From QPIN01 sp964399475 (GTDB lineage: Bacteria > Pseudomonadota > Gammaproteobacteria > Methylococcales > Methylomonadaceae), in assembly GCA_964399475.1 (NCBI GenBank), contig CAYNRB010000047.1, positions 1-17,626 on the forward strand: a DNA stretch of 17,626 bases, given 5' to 3'. A model generated the notes under the pieces. The model saw nothing but the letters and a program-made list of their open reading frames with translations, did no database searches and was not told the origin of the DNA. The position numbers and the translations under genes are program-made. Positions within the stretch are counted from its first letter, which is position 1; every line of letters starts with the position of its first letter. Shown one piece after another: positions 6,680 to 14,690 of the stretch.

Positions 6680-9600
6680 GATAGTGGCTTAAACAATTCC
6701 GTGAGATCTTCAGATGTCAGTTGAGATGATTTTTCTTTTTTACCACTGTTATAAATACTGTCAGCTAAAGCCCGTTTTTTCTGCTGCATGGCCAGGATTT
6801 TTTCTTCCACTGTGTTTTCAGTCAGTAATTTGTATACAAATACCGGTTTGTCCTGGCCAATTCGATGGGCTCTATCCGCAGCCTGAGTTTCAACAGCTGG
6901 GTTCCACCAAGGGTCATAAATAATTACTGTATCGGCTTCCGTCAAATTTAAACCCACACCGCCCGCTTTTAGGCTGATCAGAAATACATCGTTTTCTCCA
7001 TTTTTAAAACTTTCTATGGCTTCATCACGTTTTTTTGTTTGTCCAGTTAATTTACTGTAGCCAATTTTCAGAATGTTGAGTTCTTTTTCTATCAGTGCAA
7101 TCATCCGAGTAAACTGAGAAAAAACTAGAATACGATGACCTTCTTCCAACAGCTCAGGAAGCATTTCCATCAGTAAATCCAATTTTGCAGATTGGTTTAC
7201 TTTCTGGGCTTCTTTTAAAGTTAAGGTGCGTGGGTCGCAACAGGTTTGACGCAGTTTTAATAGTGCATCCAGAATAGTAATGTGGCTACGCGCCAGACCT
7301 TTATCGGCAATCGCATCACGCACTTTTTTCTCCATGGTAATACGAATCGTTTCATAGAGTGCAGCTTGTTTTTCGTATAAAGGTACTGAACGAATAATTA
7401 CTGTTTTTTCTGGAAGCTCAGTAGCAACTTCCGATTTGCTTCGTCGCAACATAAAAGGTTGCAGTCGTTTTGATAAACGTTCCCTTTGTTCCTGATCATT
7501 GTGTATTTCTATAGGGGTACGATAGGTTTTTTTAAAAAATGCGCTATTTCCAAGAAAGCCAGGCATCAGGAAATCAAATTGTGCCCACAATTCTCCTAGA
7601 TGGTTTTCCATGGGTGTCCCCGTTAAACACAAACGATGACGGGTTTTAATCTCCCGGACAGTAAGAGCGGCTTGAGAGCGAGGGTTTTTTATAACCTGGG
7701 CTTCATCCAGAATTAAAAAATGGTAATCTACGCTTAACAGTGTTTCTTTATCTCGGGGTAACAAAGGATAGGTAGTTAAAATCAGATCATGGTTTTTGAT
7801 TTTATCAAAATGTTGCTTACGTTCTGACCCTTGTAAAGTCAGTACAGTTAGATCAGGCGTAAAGCGTTCTGCCTCTCTACGCCAGTTACTCATCAGACTA
7901 GTAGGGGCTATGACCAGACAAGGCTTATCCATCCTTCCGGCTTCTTTTTCCACCAATAAGTGGCAGAGTGCTTGAACCGTTTTACCTAAGCCCATATCAT
8001 CAGCCAAAATGCCGGCAAAATTATATTCTCGAAGAAACTGTAACCAGTTTAAGCCTAATTGCTGATATTCTCTGAGTGTGGTTTTAAGACCCTTTGGTAC
8101 AGGAATACTGGCTATTCCTTTAAAGTTTTTTAACTTTTTACCGGTTTCTATCAGTTCCTTGCCACCTGATATACTGAAAATACCGTAACTTTGGGATTCT
8201 AGATCCGCTAGTGCTGCTGTATTAAATCGCGAAAATTTCAACACGCCTTGGTCACTAATTGATGAGCTATCAAATAATTCGTAGACGATATTAAGAAAAG
8301 GTTTTAACTGGCTAGAGGGCATGTTGACATAACTATGCTCTCCAATTTGGATACTAAGATTTTCGGGTATTTCTTCTGGGGTATATTGCTCTAATACTGG
8401 CATTATCAAAGGTAATAGAGACATCGACTCCCCATTGATTTTGATTTGAAAATTCATTTCAAACCAGTCATTGTTGGTTTCCTCGATATCCGTATGCCAA
8501 TCTTCTGCATCATGAAAATTTAGTTTGAAGCTGTCATCAATTTCAATAACCCAGCCCTGATCGGTTAATTGTGGCAGGGTTACTTCTATAAAATCAGACC
8601 AGCGAGTAGCACTATCCATGAAGGATGGGTGGGCTGGGCTGAACAATGTCAGTTGCTTTTCTTCTAATATTTCAGCCGTTTCAAAACCTAGTCCTATGAG
8701 AAAGCCAACAGTAGCATCTTCAGCTTCAGCATCTCGTTGAATACGAAAGATACCCTGCGGAGTATTAACATGACTATAGTCAGCGGGTTCATAGGCAGAA
8801 ATTATTTTTTCATCATAAACAAAATTCAGCTTGATGAAATGATAATAATTCGTGGAATTAGTCCATGTACCCGATAAGGTTATTTTAGGAATAAGTGAAA
8901 TACCAGAAAGCTCTGTTACCTGAATATTTTTTGGCGCAGGCAGTGGGATAGAAGGATATTCTAGGGTTAAACGCAGGCTAAATTCTTCAACCAGATTCTC
9001 AGGGATTGCTGGGATGGATAAAATTTTTTCTAATTGAATGCTGGATACTTCTAGTGCCTGAAGTGACCCTAAGGTATTTTCCTGACTGTCAATATATAAA
9101 GGTGGATCAGTCAATATCAAGCTAGCATTTGGTTTTATGTTGCTTGACAGATGAAAGTTATTGTTTTGTTGATCCCATAAAAAATCTAGTACGCGCTCAT
9201 CTCCAGGATGTAATGACGGTGATTGATGAGTTAACCAAAAAAGACGTTTTACTTTCAATATTTTAGTTAGGGCCAGAAACCCACTACTTCCCTTAATTTG
9301 TGGCTCACCTTGATAGGTGATTTGTAATGAGGAAAGTAATGATATTAATTCCACATCAATAGGCTGTATATAACTGGTATAACTACCACTGTACCGCAGA
9401 TTATTGATACTAGTTTTTCGGCCTTTATTAAATCCTCCCTTTTTGTTTTCTCGGGTAATAATAAAATCCAGCGTAAAGGTGTAGGCTGTTTTAGTCGGTT
9501 TTAATATATAGGCAATAAATTCCCGAGATAAATCTATATGATCTTCACTCTCATCAAAATTATCCAGCCATTCCATACAGGAGTAATCATCTGCTTTATC

Positions 9601-9924
9601 TTGTAATGGCTGAGATGAAGTATTAATGTATTCTAAGCAAGCTGCAGCAATATGCTTACAGTTATAAACCATCGGACAAGTACAATCACCCTCAATGATG
9701 ACGGCAGTATATTCATTTTTCCAATCAATACGAATGGTCTGGGTATAGTATTTTTTACCACTACCTAGTATGGAAGAAGAAAGGTCAACACTGGTACTAT
9801 CTTCAAGGCTAATGCTTAATTCCAATACATGGCCTTGTTGAAAATATTTTTGTCCTCGGGAAAAATAAGTATCACCACAGGCATGACGAATATCGGAGGG
9901 AAGAATTCTTTTTTTATTAAGCAT
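6676..9924 (-). CDS. SWIM zinc-finger SNF2-family DEAD/DEAH helicase
   Basis: A 1082-residue ATP-dependent DNA translocase of the bacterial SNF2 family. The N-terminal SWIM zinc finger is visible as CTC...NCKH (Cys81, Cys83, Cys89, His91), a DNA/protein-binding module. A long middle region follows. The helicase core starts with the Q-type LREYQQLGLNWLQFL, motif I DDMGLGKTVQ near residue 640, motif II LDEAQ near 740, LTGTPMENHLGELW (motif III region), and motifs V-VI GGVGLNL and DRAHRIGQ near 1018. The length is normal for the family, so it is complete. Bacterial SNF2 proteins remodel nucleoprotein complexes or act on stalled polymerases; the target here is unknown. It sits between arsM (177 bases upstream, with two hairpins in the gap) and the glycosyltransferase (4-base overlap). 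It is probably co-transcribed at least with the latter, although no link to arsenic metabolism is known. Confidence 0.95.
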   Translation of the reverse strand: MLNKKRILPSDIRHACGDTYFSRGQKYFQQGHVLELSISLEDSTSVDLSSSILGSGKKYYTQTIRIDWKNEYTAVIIEGDCTCPMVYNCKHIAAACLEYINTSSQPLQDKADDYSCMEWLDNFDESEDHIDLSREFIAYILKPTKTAYTFTLDFIITRENKKGGFNKGRKTSINNLRYSGSYTSYIQPIDVELISLLSSLQITYQGEPQIKGSSGFLALTKILKVKRLFWLTHQSPSLHPGDERVLDFLWDQQNNNFHLSSNIKPNASLILTDPPLYIDSQENTLGSLQALEVSSIQLEKILSIPAIPENLVEEFSLRLTLEYPSIPLPAPKNIQVTELSGISLIPKITLSGTWTNSTNYYHFIKLNFVYDEKIISAYEPADYSHVNTPQGIFRIQRDAEAEDATVGFLIGLGFETAEILEEKQLTLFSPAHPSFMDSATRWSDFIEVTLPQLTDQGWVIEIDDSFKLNFHDAEDWHTDIEETNNDWFEMNFQIKINGESMSLLPLIMPVLEQYTPEEIPENLSIQIGEHSYVNMPSSQLKPFLNIVYELFDSSSISDQGVLKFSRFNTAALADLESQSYGIFSISGGKELIETGKKLKNFKGIASIPVPKGLKTTLREYQQLGLNWLQFLREYNFAGILADDMGLGKTVQALCHLLVEKEAGRMDKPCLVIAPTSLMSNWRREAERFTPDLTVLTLQGSERKQHFDKIKNHDLILTTYPLLPRDKETLLSVDYHFLILDEAQVIKNPRSQAALTVREIKTRHRLCLTGTPMENHLGELWAQFDFLMPGFLGNSAFFKKTYRTPIEIHNDQEQRERLSKRLQPFMLRRSKSEVATELPEKTVIIRSVPLYEKQAALYETIRITMEKKVRDAIADKGLARSHITILDALLKLRQTCCDPRTLTLKEAQKVNQSAKLDLLMEMLPELLEEGHRILVFSQFTRMIALIEKELNILKIGYSKLTGQTKKRDEAIESFKNGENDVFLISLKAGGVGLNLTEADTVIIYDPWWNPAVETQAADRAHRIGQDKPVFVYKLLTENTVEEKILAMQQKKRALADSIYNSGKKEKSSQLTSEDLTELFKPLS

Positions 9925-9967
9925 TTATTTTTGAAAAGACAGGAAAAATATGGGTAGTTTTTGTAGA

Positions 9968-9983
9968 GCGGACTTTAGTCCGC
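9968..9983. repeat. Short palindrome GCGGACT-TT-AGTCCGC
   Basis: A perfect 7-bp stem with a two-base spacer, followed by CAAC, lies in the arsM-SNF2 gap. It resembles short dispersed intergenic palindromes of proteobacteria. No T-run follows, so it is not a standard terminator. Confidence 0.6.
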
Positions 9984-10019
9984 AACATTGTAGATTGGAA
10001 CAATGAGAGAGACCGGTAG

Positions 10020-10062
10020 GTTGGGTTAGCTTATCCCACTTTGCTTGATAAGCTAACCCAAC
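10020..10062. repeat. Perfect 16-bp inverted repeat with 11-base loop (REP-like hairpin)
   Basis: GTTGGGTTAGCTTATC (10020-10035) is exactly complementary to GATAAGCTAACCCAAC (10047-10062); GTA/TAC outside can extend the stem past a one-base bulge. The GTAGGTTGGGTTAGC style is common in dispersed intergenic repeats of gammaproteobacteria. It lies directly after arsM in the direction of transcription, so it could stabilise the arsM mRNA end or weaken read-through into the SNF2 gene. There is no U-tract on either strand. Confidence 0.75.
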
Positions 10063-10101
10063 TACAGCCTAAATTAGGATTTATTATTTCTTGCACCTTC
10101 C

Positions 10102-11217
10102 TTAACAGCAACTAGAAACAGAATTATCCTGATGAATACTGCCTTTAGTTTCTGTAACGGACCTAATTGTACCAGCAGCACAACACCACGCTCTTCCTTC
10201 TTGTTCTTCTAACGGTGCAATTCCAATAAAATTATCGCCATAAGTTTCACTGGTCAATAAATGATATGTCCGGTCACAAACAGCCATACGCTGTCCACGC
10301 AGATAAACATGACCTTCATCATCATAAACTTCAGAATAAGGCCCTTTGTAAATTACTGCATGACCTTTATCAATACAATCTGTGCCCATCGGTTTAACGG
10401 CAGTGATTGTAACAGAACGAAATTCAATTTCTTCTACCACTTGCCAAGGCTGATTTTCCCATTTATCGTATGCGACTGCGATAAAACCTGCTTTAATAAA
10501 AGCTTCCAGAAATTCATGTTCCTGTAACGCACCTGAAATACAGCCACTCCATAAATGCTGATCTTTTTTTAGATGTTCAGGCACATATTCATCACTGATA
10601 ATATCAGAAATGGCAACGCGTCCTCCCGGTTTGGTGACACGGAAAATTTCGGCGATCATTTTGTCTTTATCACTATCAAGAACCAGATTGAGTACGCAAT
10701 TTGAAACCACCAGATCAATGGAATCATTTTTAATCAAAGGCGCATCCATGCGTTGTTGTTCTTGCCAGGCTCTTAAAGCAATTATATCTTCAGCATTTTG
10801 TACGGGATTATCTTTTAAATAATTATTCATGGCGTTTAGATCCATGGATAAATCCTGAATTTGTCCTTTTACAAATTCAACTCTGTTTGAGCCTAATTTA
10901 TCTGCCATTTCAGATTGATATTTTCTGGCTAACCCAAGCATGTCATCATTCATATCAACACCGATGACTTTGCCATTATCACCGACTAATTGCGCAGCCA
11001 TATAACAAATTTTTCCTGACCCAGAGCCTAAATCGAGTACCACATCATTCTTTTTTACATAACGCGAAGGGTCACCACAACCATAGTCTTTTTCTATAAT
11101 TTCCTCAGGTAACATTTTCAGTAATTCACGATCATAATCTACCGGGCAACATAAATCGGGCTGTACGCTATCAGCACCTTCTGAATAACGTTCTAATACA
11201 CCGGCTTCTACTGTCAT
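10102..11217 (-). CDS. arsM: Arsenite S-adenosylmethionine methyltransferase of the arsenosugar pathway
   Basis: ArsM methylates arsenite stepwise with SAM to mono- and dimethylarsenic, the substrate of ArsS. The 371-residue protein has a class I methyltransferase core with VLDLGSGSGK (60-69) and GVDMN (86-90). It has the three conserved arsenic-binding cysteines in their family contexts: Cys47 (DYGCGDP), Cys174 (VSNCVLNLV) and Cys226 (WSGCISGA). The N-terminal LCCPVDYD is also typical. After about residue 280 comes the extra domain found in the ArsS-linked subgroup (YKGPYSEVYDDEGH, RMAVCDRTYHL). It ends in a Cys-rich tail (AWCCAA and a terminal SSCC), probably metal-binding. A good AAGGAA ribosome-binding site precedes the ATG. 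It lies 34 bases after arsS on the same strand, so the two form an operon. Whether this strain makes arsenosugars or only methylarsenicals cannot be told from the gene. Confidence 0.92.
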   Translation of the reverse strand: MTVEAGVLERYSEGADSVQPDLCCPVDYDRELLKMLPEEIIEKDYGCGDPSRYVKKNDVVLDLGSGSGKICYMAAQLVGDNGKVIGVDMNDDMLGLARKYQSEMADKLGSNRVEFVKGQIQDLSMDLNAMNNYLKDNPVQNAEDIIALRAWQEQQRMDAPLIKNDSIDLVVSNCVLNLVLDSDKDKMIAEIFRVTKPGGRVAISDIISDEYVPEHLKKDQHLWSGCISGALQEHEFLEAFIKAGFIAVAYDKWENQPWQVVEEIEFRSVTITAVKPMGTDCIDKGHAVIYKGPYSEVYDDEGHVYLRGQRMAVCDRTYHLLTSETYGDNFIGIAPLEEQEGRAWCCAAGTIRSVTETKGSIHQDNSVSSCC

Positions 11218-11251
11218 TTTGTTTCCTTAAAATTTTAATTTGTTGAATATA

Positions 11252-12208
11252 TTATAAAGCACCACCACAGCTACTGCCTTGTCCTGCAGTACAGCCATAG
11301 CAATGTTGTAATGTTTTTATAGGTTGCCCATTGAAAGATTGTTGGGGCAAATCATTGATATGTATTTTTTTATTGTCGGCACCGATGGGCAAATGTAGCA
11401 TCTGATTAAAATCACAATCATAGACATAACCTTGCCAATCAATGCTTATAGTGTTTTTACACATCACCTGTTCAAGATTTTCTGGCAAGAAATTATCTTT
11501 TAATAAATGCAGATAATCATTAAATTTACCTTTACTAATTAAAACACTGCCAAATCGCTGGATAGGTAAATTGGTCATGGCAAACAGCTGATTAAAGACA
11601 ATCTCAAACTGGGCTTTTAAATGCAGCTTATAGGATTGTTCTAGGGACTTTTGATCTGGAGGTAAACTGGCATCTTGCGGATTAAAAACCAGGTTTAAAA
11701 CCAGACCTGAATCTATCTGCCCATAACCTAAATCATTTAATATCTTTAGAGCTGAAATACTGGCATTAAAAGTGCCTTTTCCCCTTTGTTTATCAACATT
11801 ATCTTCCATATAACAAGGTAAAGAGGCGACTACTTCAACCTGATTTTCTGCCAGAAATGCTGCAAAATCCTCATAGCCAGGTTCCAGTAAAATAGTTAAA
11901 TTACAGCGGTCTATCACTTTAACCCCTTTTTCGTGGGCAGCCTGAACCAGATATTTGAAATGCGGATTCATTTCAGGTGCACCCCCAGTTAAATCAAGAG
12001 TGTGAATATTATGATCATCAATAAAATTGAGGAGAGTATTGATGGTTTCCCTATCCATCAATTCGGTACGATTAGGCCCTGCATTGACATGACAATGGGT
12101 ACAACTTAAGTTACATAAATAACCCAGGTTGACTTGTAAAATTTCTAAGTCATTACGTTTAATTGCTGGAAAATCAGTTTTTTCCAGATAAGGTAAAGTA
12201 TCGTGCAT
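11252..12208 (-). CDS. arsS: Radical SAM enzyme ArsS, arsenosugar biosynthesis
   Basis: ArsS uses a [4Fe-4S] cluster and SAM to transfer the 5'-deoxyadenosyl group to dimethylarsenite, giving the first arsenic-carbon sugar intermediate. The radical SAM signature CNLSCTHC (Cys32, Cys36, Cys39) is followed by HVNAGPNRTE and then LDLTGGAPEMNPHF (the GGxPE SAM contact). The C-terminal Cys-rich domain contains MCKNTISIDWQGYVYDCDFNQ and ends CYGCTAGQGSSCGGAL (Cys303, 306, 314). This domain gave the family its older name 'radical SAM/Cys-rich' (TIGR04167). The length of 318 is as expected. The start ATG comes two bases after the stop of the DUF3047 gene, without a visible ribosome-binding site, which argues for coupled translation. 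In this copy the C-terminal positions that can be selenocysteine in relatives are ordinary cysteine codons. Confidence 0.93.
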   Translation of the reverse strand: MHDTLPYLEKTDFPAIKRNDLEILQVNLGYLCNLSCTHCHVNAGPNRTELMDRETINTLLNFIDDHNIHTLDLTGGAPEMNPHFKYLVQAAHEKGVKVIDRCNLTILLEPGYEDFAAFLAENQVEVVASLPCYMEDNVDKQRGKGTFNASISALKILNDLGYGQIDSGLVLNLVFNPQDASLPPDQKSLEQSYKLHLKAQFEIVFNQLFAMTNLPIQRFGSVLISKGKFNDYLHLLKDNFLPENLEQVMCKNTISIDWQGYVYDCDFNQMLHLPIGADNKKIHINDLPQQSFNGQPIKTLQHCYGCTAGQGSSCGGAL

Positions 12209-12210
12209 AT

Positions 12211-12861
12211 TTATTCTGCGCTAAAGTATATATCACCATAATAGGCGATCGCATCGCCTTTGGCGTTATCGGTATCTGTCATAATGGCGACTGCATCTAT
12301 ATAGCGAACATTTATTCCGAACTGTTGTTTCATATCATCTATTATATTGCGTTTTTCCTGAAACCAGGTGTGTGTTTTATCATTAATAGAACGTATTGCA
12401 ATCATCATGGCATTTTTACCGGCAAAAGCATTAGGCCAGCTAGTAGACTTAGGGGTATTACTTGCCCACACATAATTAATGGCTTTGGTCTTCCAAAAAA
12501 ACCAGCCACCATCTAGCACAACATACACTCTAGCACTGTAATCATCCCCTAACTGACTTTGTTCATTTAGTTTCCCTAAACGATTTTCAATCCGCCAACG
12601 CCAGTTCAAAAAAGGTGTTTTTAATAAATCAACCCGTTGCTCCTTAAATAAACCCGATGCACTGGAATGACTTTCCGCTTTTAGAACCTGAATTTTATCA
12701 AGCATCATTAGTTGATATTCGGTTGATCCAGAAAAAGTTTTCTTTTTCCATTGATCTAATTTTCCTGACGAGAAAGATCCTATATTTATTTGCTTATCTT
12801 CAACTGCAAAAGCAAAATTGGATAATATGATAAACAGCAAGAAAATAGAATTTTTTTTCAT
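12211..12861 (-). CDS. Exported DUF3047 protein, first gene of the arsenic operon
   Basis: I place the start at the ATG at 12861 (216 residues) because it gives a clean signal peptide, MKKNSIFLLFIILSNFAFA, cleaved before VEDKQ. The ATG at 12885 would add MLSFSKIQ, and it lies only five bases from a TATAAT box, so the transcript probably starts at or near it. The mature protein shows the DUF3047 pattern: FSSGKLDQWKKKTF, LNWRWRIE, DDYSARVYVVLDGG, INYVWASNTP, then DAVAIMTDTDNAKGDAIAYYGDI at the C-terminus. DUF3047 proteins are periplasmic, probably beta-sandwich proteins without an established function. Here the gene is two bases upstream of arsS and opens the array. Whether it takes part in arsenic handling or is a chance neighbour is open. 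Confidence 0.85.
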   Translation of the reverse strand: MKKNSIFLLFIILSNFAFAVEDKQINIGSFSSGKLDQWKKKTFSGSTEYQLMMLDKIQVLKAESHSSASGLFKEQRVDLLKTPFLNWRWRIENRLGKLNEQSQLGDDYSARVYVVLDGGWFFWKTKAINYVWASNTPKSTSWPNAFAGKNAMMIAIRSINDKTHTWFQEKRNIIDDMKQQFGINVRYIDAVAIMTDTDNAKGDAIAYYGDIYFSAE

Positions 12862-12890
12862 TTGGATTTTTGAAAATGACAGCATTGTTT

Positions 12891-12917
12891 ATTATACTTT
12901 GGATGACTTGGGCTCAA
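12891..12917 (-). promoter_or_regulatory. Candidate sigma-70 promoter of the DUF3047-arsS-arsM operon
   Basis: On the minus strand a perfect TATAAT (12896-12891) is preceded by TTGAGC (12917-12912) at 15 bases. The spacing is short; ATTGAG one base further upstream gives 16. Transcription would start at about 12884, which favours the internal ATG at 12861 as the start of the DUF3047 protein. No clear ArsR operator palindrome overlaps it. Confidence 0.45.
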
Positions 12918-13346
12918 TCAGCAGGATCACGATTTTTGTTCCTCATTTATATATAGACCCAGAAATCGTATTCAATATTGATTAATTAATAGTAACTAAT
13001 CTACATATTATAAATATTTATGACATTGATATATAGAAAGATAGACAAAGGACATATCTCTATCTTCACAAAATGAAGATAGGTTTAATGTATTTATGGA
13101 ATTATCTACTTGTATTCCGTTGATTTATTCTAAAAATATAGCAACTGAACAAGCACATGGTTTCATTCTACAAATCTATAGGTACAACAGCACAGCGTAT
13201 ATCTAACTCCAAAACCATGTTTATTAGAAAAAAGAAATTGAATTGATTTTTTTAGAGATCAGTCTGAATTACAAAAAGTAAAAATAATGCTAGATATTTA
13301 TATTCAAGATGTATAGAATGCACGGCTCTACTGGTTCATCAGAAAT
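12918..13346. other. AT-rich intergenic region between the ars operon and tRNA-Leu
   Basis: No coding frame is recognised on either strand. A perfect 9-bp hairpin, CTATCTTCA-CAAAA-TGAAGATAG, lies at 13060-13082, but no T-run follows on either side, so its role is unclear. A weak tRNA promoter is possible: TAGAAT at 13314-13319 followed by the GC-rich GCACGGC, with a poor -35 (TAGATA, 13291-13296) 17 bases upstream. Confidence 0.45.
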
Positions 13347-13432
13347 GCCTCGGTGGCGAAATTGGTAGACGCACGGGACTTAAAATCCCGCGGAGATAAT
13401 CCGTGCCGGTTCGATTCCGGCCCGAGGCACCA
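13347..13432 (+). tRNA. tRNA-Leu (anticodon UAA)
   Basis: The acceptor stem GCCTCGG pairs with CCGAGGC, followed by discriminator A and an encoded CCA (13430-13432). The anticodon stem CGGGA/TCCCG holds the loop CTTAAAA, so the anticodon is TAA (13381-13383), reading UUA/UUG. The long variable arm (CGGAGATAATCCG) marks a class II leucine tRNA, and the T arm GCCGGTTCGATTCCGGC is complete. All helices pair, so it should be functional. Its 3' end is a common attachment site for tyrosine-integrase islands, and an integrase remnant lies 143 bases downstream. Confidence 0.97.
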
Positions 13433-13575
13433 TCTTAACGCATTGATTGTTAATATAGCTAAATCCCATCGGTTGAAGGTTTTAAGCTCAACGTGTCATT
13501 ACGACACAAACTATGAAAATAAATTTTGGTAGTTTCCGTTGCAATGGTTTAAATCGTAACTGAGAGCCTAAGCAA

Positions 13576-13725
13576 ATGTCTTATATCCGCAAATTATCCA
13601 ACGGCAATTTTCGCACCGAAATCAGCAAGAATTATACCGCCATTCAATCCAAAACTTTCACAACACAATAGCAAGCTGAGAATTGGGCGGATTGTATTCA
13701 GCAAAATATAGAAATAATTTTATAG
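13576..13725 (+). pseudogene. N-terminal remnant of a tyrosine (phage-type) integrase
   Basis: The frame from the ATG at 13576 reads MSYIRKLSNGNFRTEISKNY, then TAIQSKTFTTQ, a TAG at 13669-13671, and in the same frame QAENWADCIQQNIEIIL before a second TAG. This is the N-terminal arm-binding segment of P4-like or site-specific tyrosine integrases (MxYIRKxxxGxWRxEI...SKTFxTKxxAExWA). Without the first stop, about 50 residues of a usual 330-400 remain. The core-binding and catalytic domains (R..HxxR..Y) are missing. Its place just downstream of tRNA-Leu, reading away from it, is the classic arrangement of an integrated island. The call is based on pattern recognition of a short segment, and the location strengthens it. 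Confidence 0.75.
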
Positions 13726-13828
13726 CCCCTAATACTTATTTTTTTTCAAAGACAGTAATATAGTTTCGTTGAGGAAGGTAATCATCGAATTGAATTCGCA
13801 TGGCTTCTTTAAAATTCTCAGCCACTTA

Positions 13829-13987
13829 GGAACGAGGATTTAATAATATGCGAAAGTTTGACGCAGGATTTTTGTTCGTCTTCAAGGCGTAGCAACAGGC
13901 GCATAGCAAGCTACGCAACTGTTGCTACAACGCAGAAGACGGACAAAAAGACAAGTCAAAATTCGTATATTATTGAATCCTCGTTCC
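13829..13987. mobile_element. MITE-like palindromic element, copy 1 (159 bp)
   Basis: The left arm starts GGAACGAGGATTTAATAATA and the right arm ends TATTATTGAATCCTCGTTCC; the two are imperfect inverted repeats for about 60 bases. TTA flanks both ends (13826-13828 and 13988-13990), a likely 3-base target duplication. Compared with copy 2 at 14575 it has 43 extra bases in the centre, which form a hairpin of their own (GTAGCAACAG ... CTGTTGCTAC). No protein is encoded; reading frames here are by-products of the palindrome. The two arms could fold into a long cruciform or RNA hairpin. Confidence 0.75.
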
Positions 13988-14218
13988 TTAATGACCTGTC
14001 TCAAAGGTTTTTTTACTTGAAAAAACTTGCAAAGCTGCTGCCGCTCTAGCACTAGTCATTAAATATTCACCCGTTCTACACGTTTAAAAACCACACCTCT
14101 ATACATCCTTGTAATATGAAGAAATAAACGATGTTCTATCCGGCTATACTTTGAAGTATGAGGTGGAAGTGAGCTATTCGAATTTCAATTCGTCGGCTAA
14201 CCGTTGGAGTTTGAGGTC

Positions 14219-14440
14219 ATGGATACAGTTTCTGATCAGCTAAAGGATGAAAACTTAGCAAACCGTGAAGTGATGCTTGTTTGTCAAACATATTCGTTAC
14301 AGAATTTGTTTATGACTATGGCTTCAAAAATAAATGCTACGATCTATCCAGACCCTGTGGTTTTTTTTGCACGATTTGCATTAAACCAATGTAGATCAAC
14401 CATAGCACCCCTTTCAGAAATGAAGTACCTCAAACAATAA
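14219..14440 (+). pseudogene. Remnant of a small island/phage-associated conserved hypothetical protein
   Basis: From the ATG at 14219, with GAGG four bases upstream, a 73-residue protein starts MDTVSDQLKDENLANREVML. Its later part FARFALNQCRSTIAPLSEMK resembles a family of small proteins from prophages and genomic islands with an ALKAQxQCRxTxxxLxxxKNP core. In that family a Gln- and Asn-rich tail with a NELL motif follows. Here a TAA cuts the frame right after the core, and past two further stops the same frame contains KPANELLDKIN (about 14495-14527). I read it as an intact N-terminal part and a decayed tail. The family has no known function to my knowledge. It lies between the two copies of the palindromic element. 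Confidence 0.5.
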
Positions 14441-14574
14441 TAATACGGTTATTCAGCAAATCAACCAAGATAAGCTTCCCCTAAAAATTTGGATAAACCT
14501 GCAAACGAACTATTGGATAAAATCAACAGAACCTAGAACGCCAGAAAAAAACAGAACTATTCAGAATGCATTTA

Positions 14575-14690
14575 GGAGTGAGGATTTAATAATATACGAA
14601 AGTTTGATGCAGGATTTTTGTTTGTCTTCAAGGCGTAGAAGACGGACAAAAAGACAAGTCAAAATTCGCATATTATTAAATCCTCGCTCC
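14575..14690. mobile_element. MITE-like palindromic element, copy 2 (116 bp)
   Basis: This is the same element as at 13829 and in the same orientation, with ends GGAGTGAGGATTTAATAATA and TATTATTAAATCCTCGCTCC. The sequence is nearly identical throughout, except that the central 43 bases of copy 1 are absent. It is again flanked by TTA on both sides (14572-14574 and 14691-14693). Between this element and the hsdM start (14694-14879) I see no gene and no convincing promoter. Confidence 0.75.

Noticed and set aside
10261..10822. Plus-strand frames opposite arsM
   Set aside because: They are antisense to a well-supported gene with conserved cysteines and SAM motifs.
12163..12516. 117-codon plus-strand frame
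   Set aside because: It is antisense to the DUF3047 gene and the arsS start and has no features of its own.
13060..13082. 9-bp perfect hairpin considered as a terminator
   Set aside because: No T-run on either strand and no gene ends nearby; kept only as a note in the intergenic entry.
13736..13825. Minus-strand frame reading FDDYLPQRNYITVFEKK then stop, which looks like a protein C-terminus
   Set aside because: Only about 28 codons before the MITE boundary. Beyond the element the frame continues only through an in-frame TAA, and I could not assign a family.
13858..14049. 63-codon plus-strand frame
   Set aside because: It is mostly inside the palindromic element copy 1; the frame is a by-product of the repeat.
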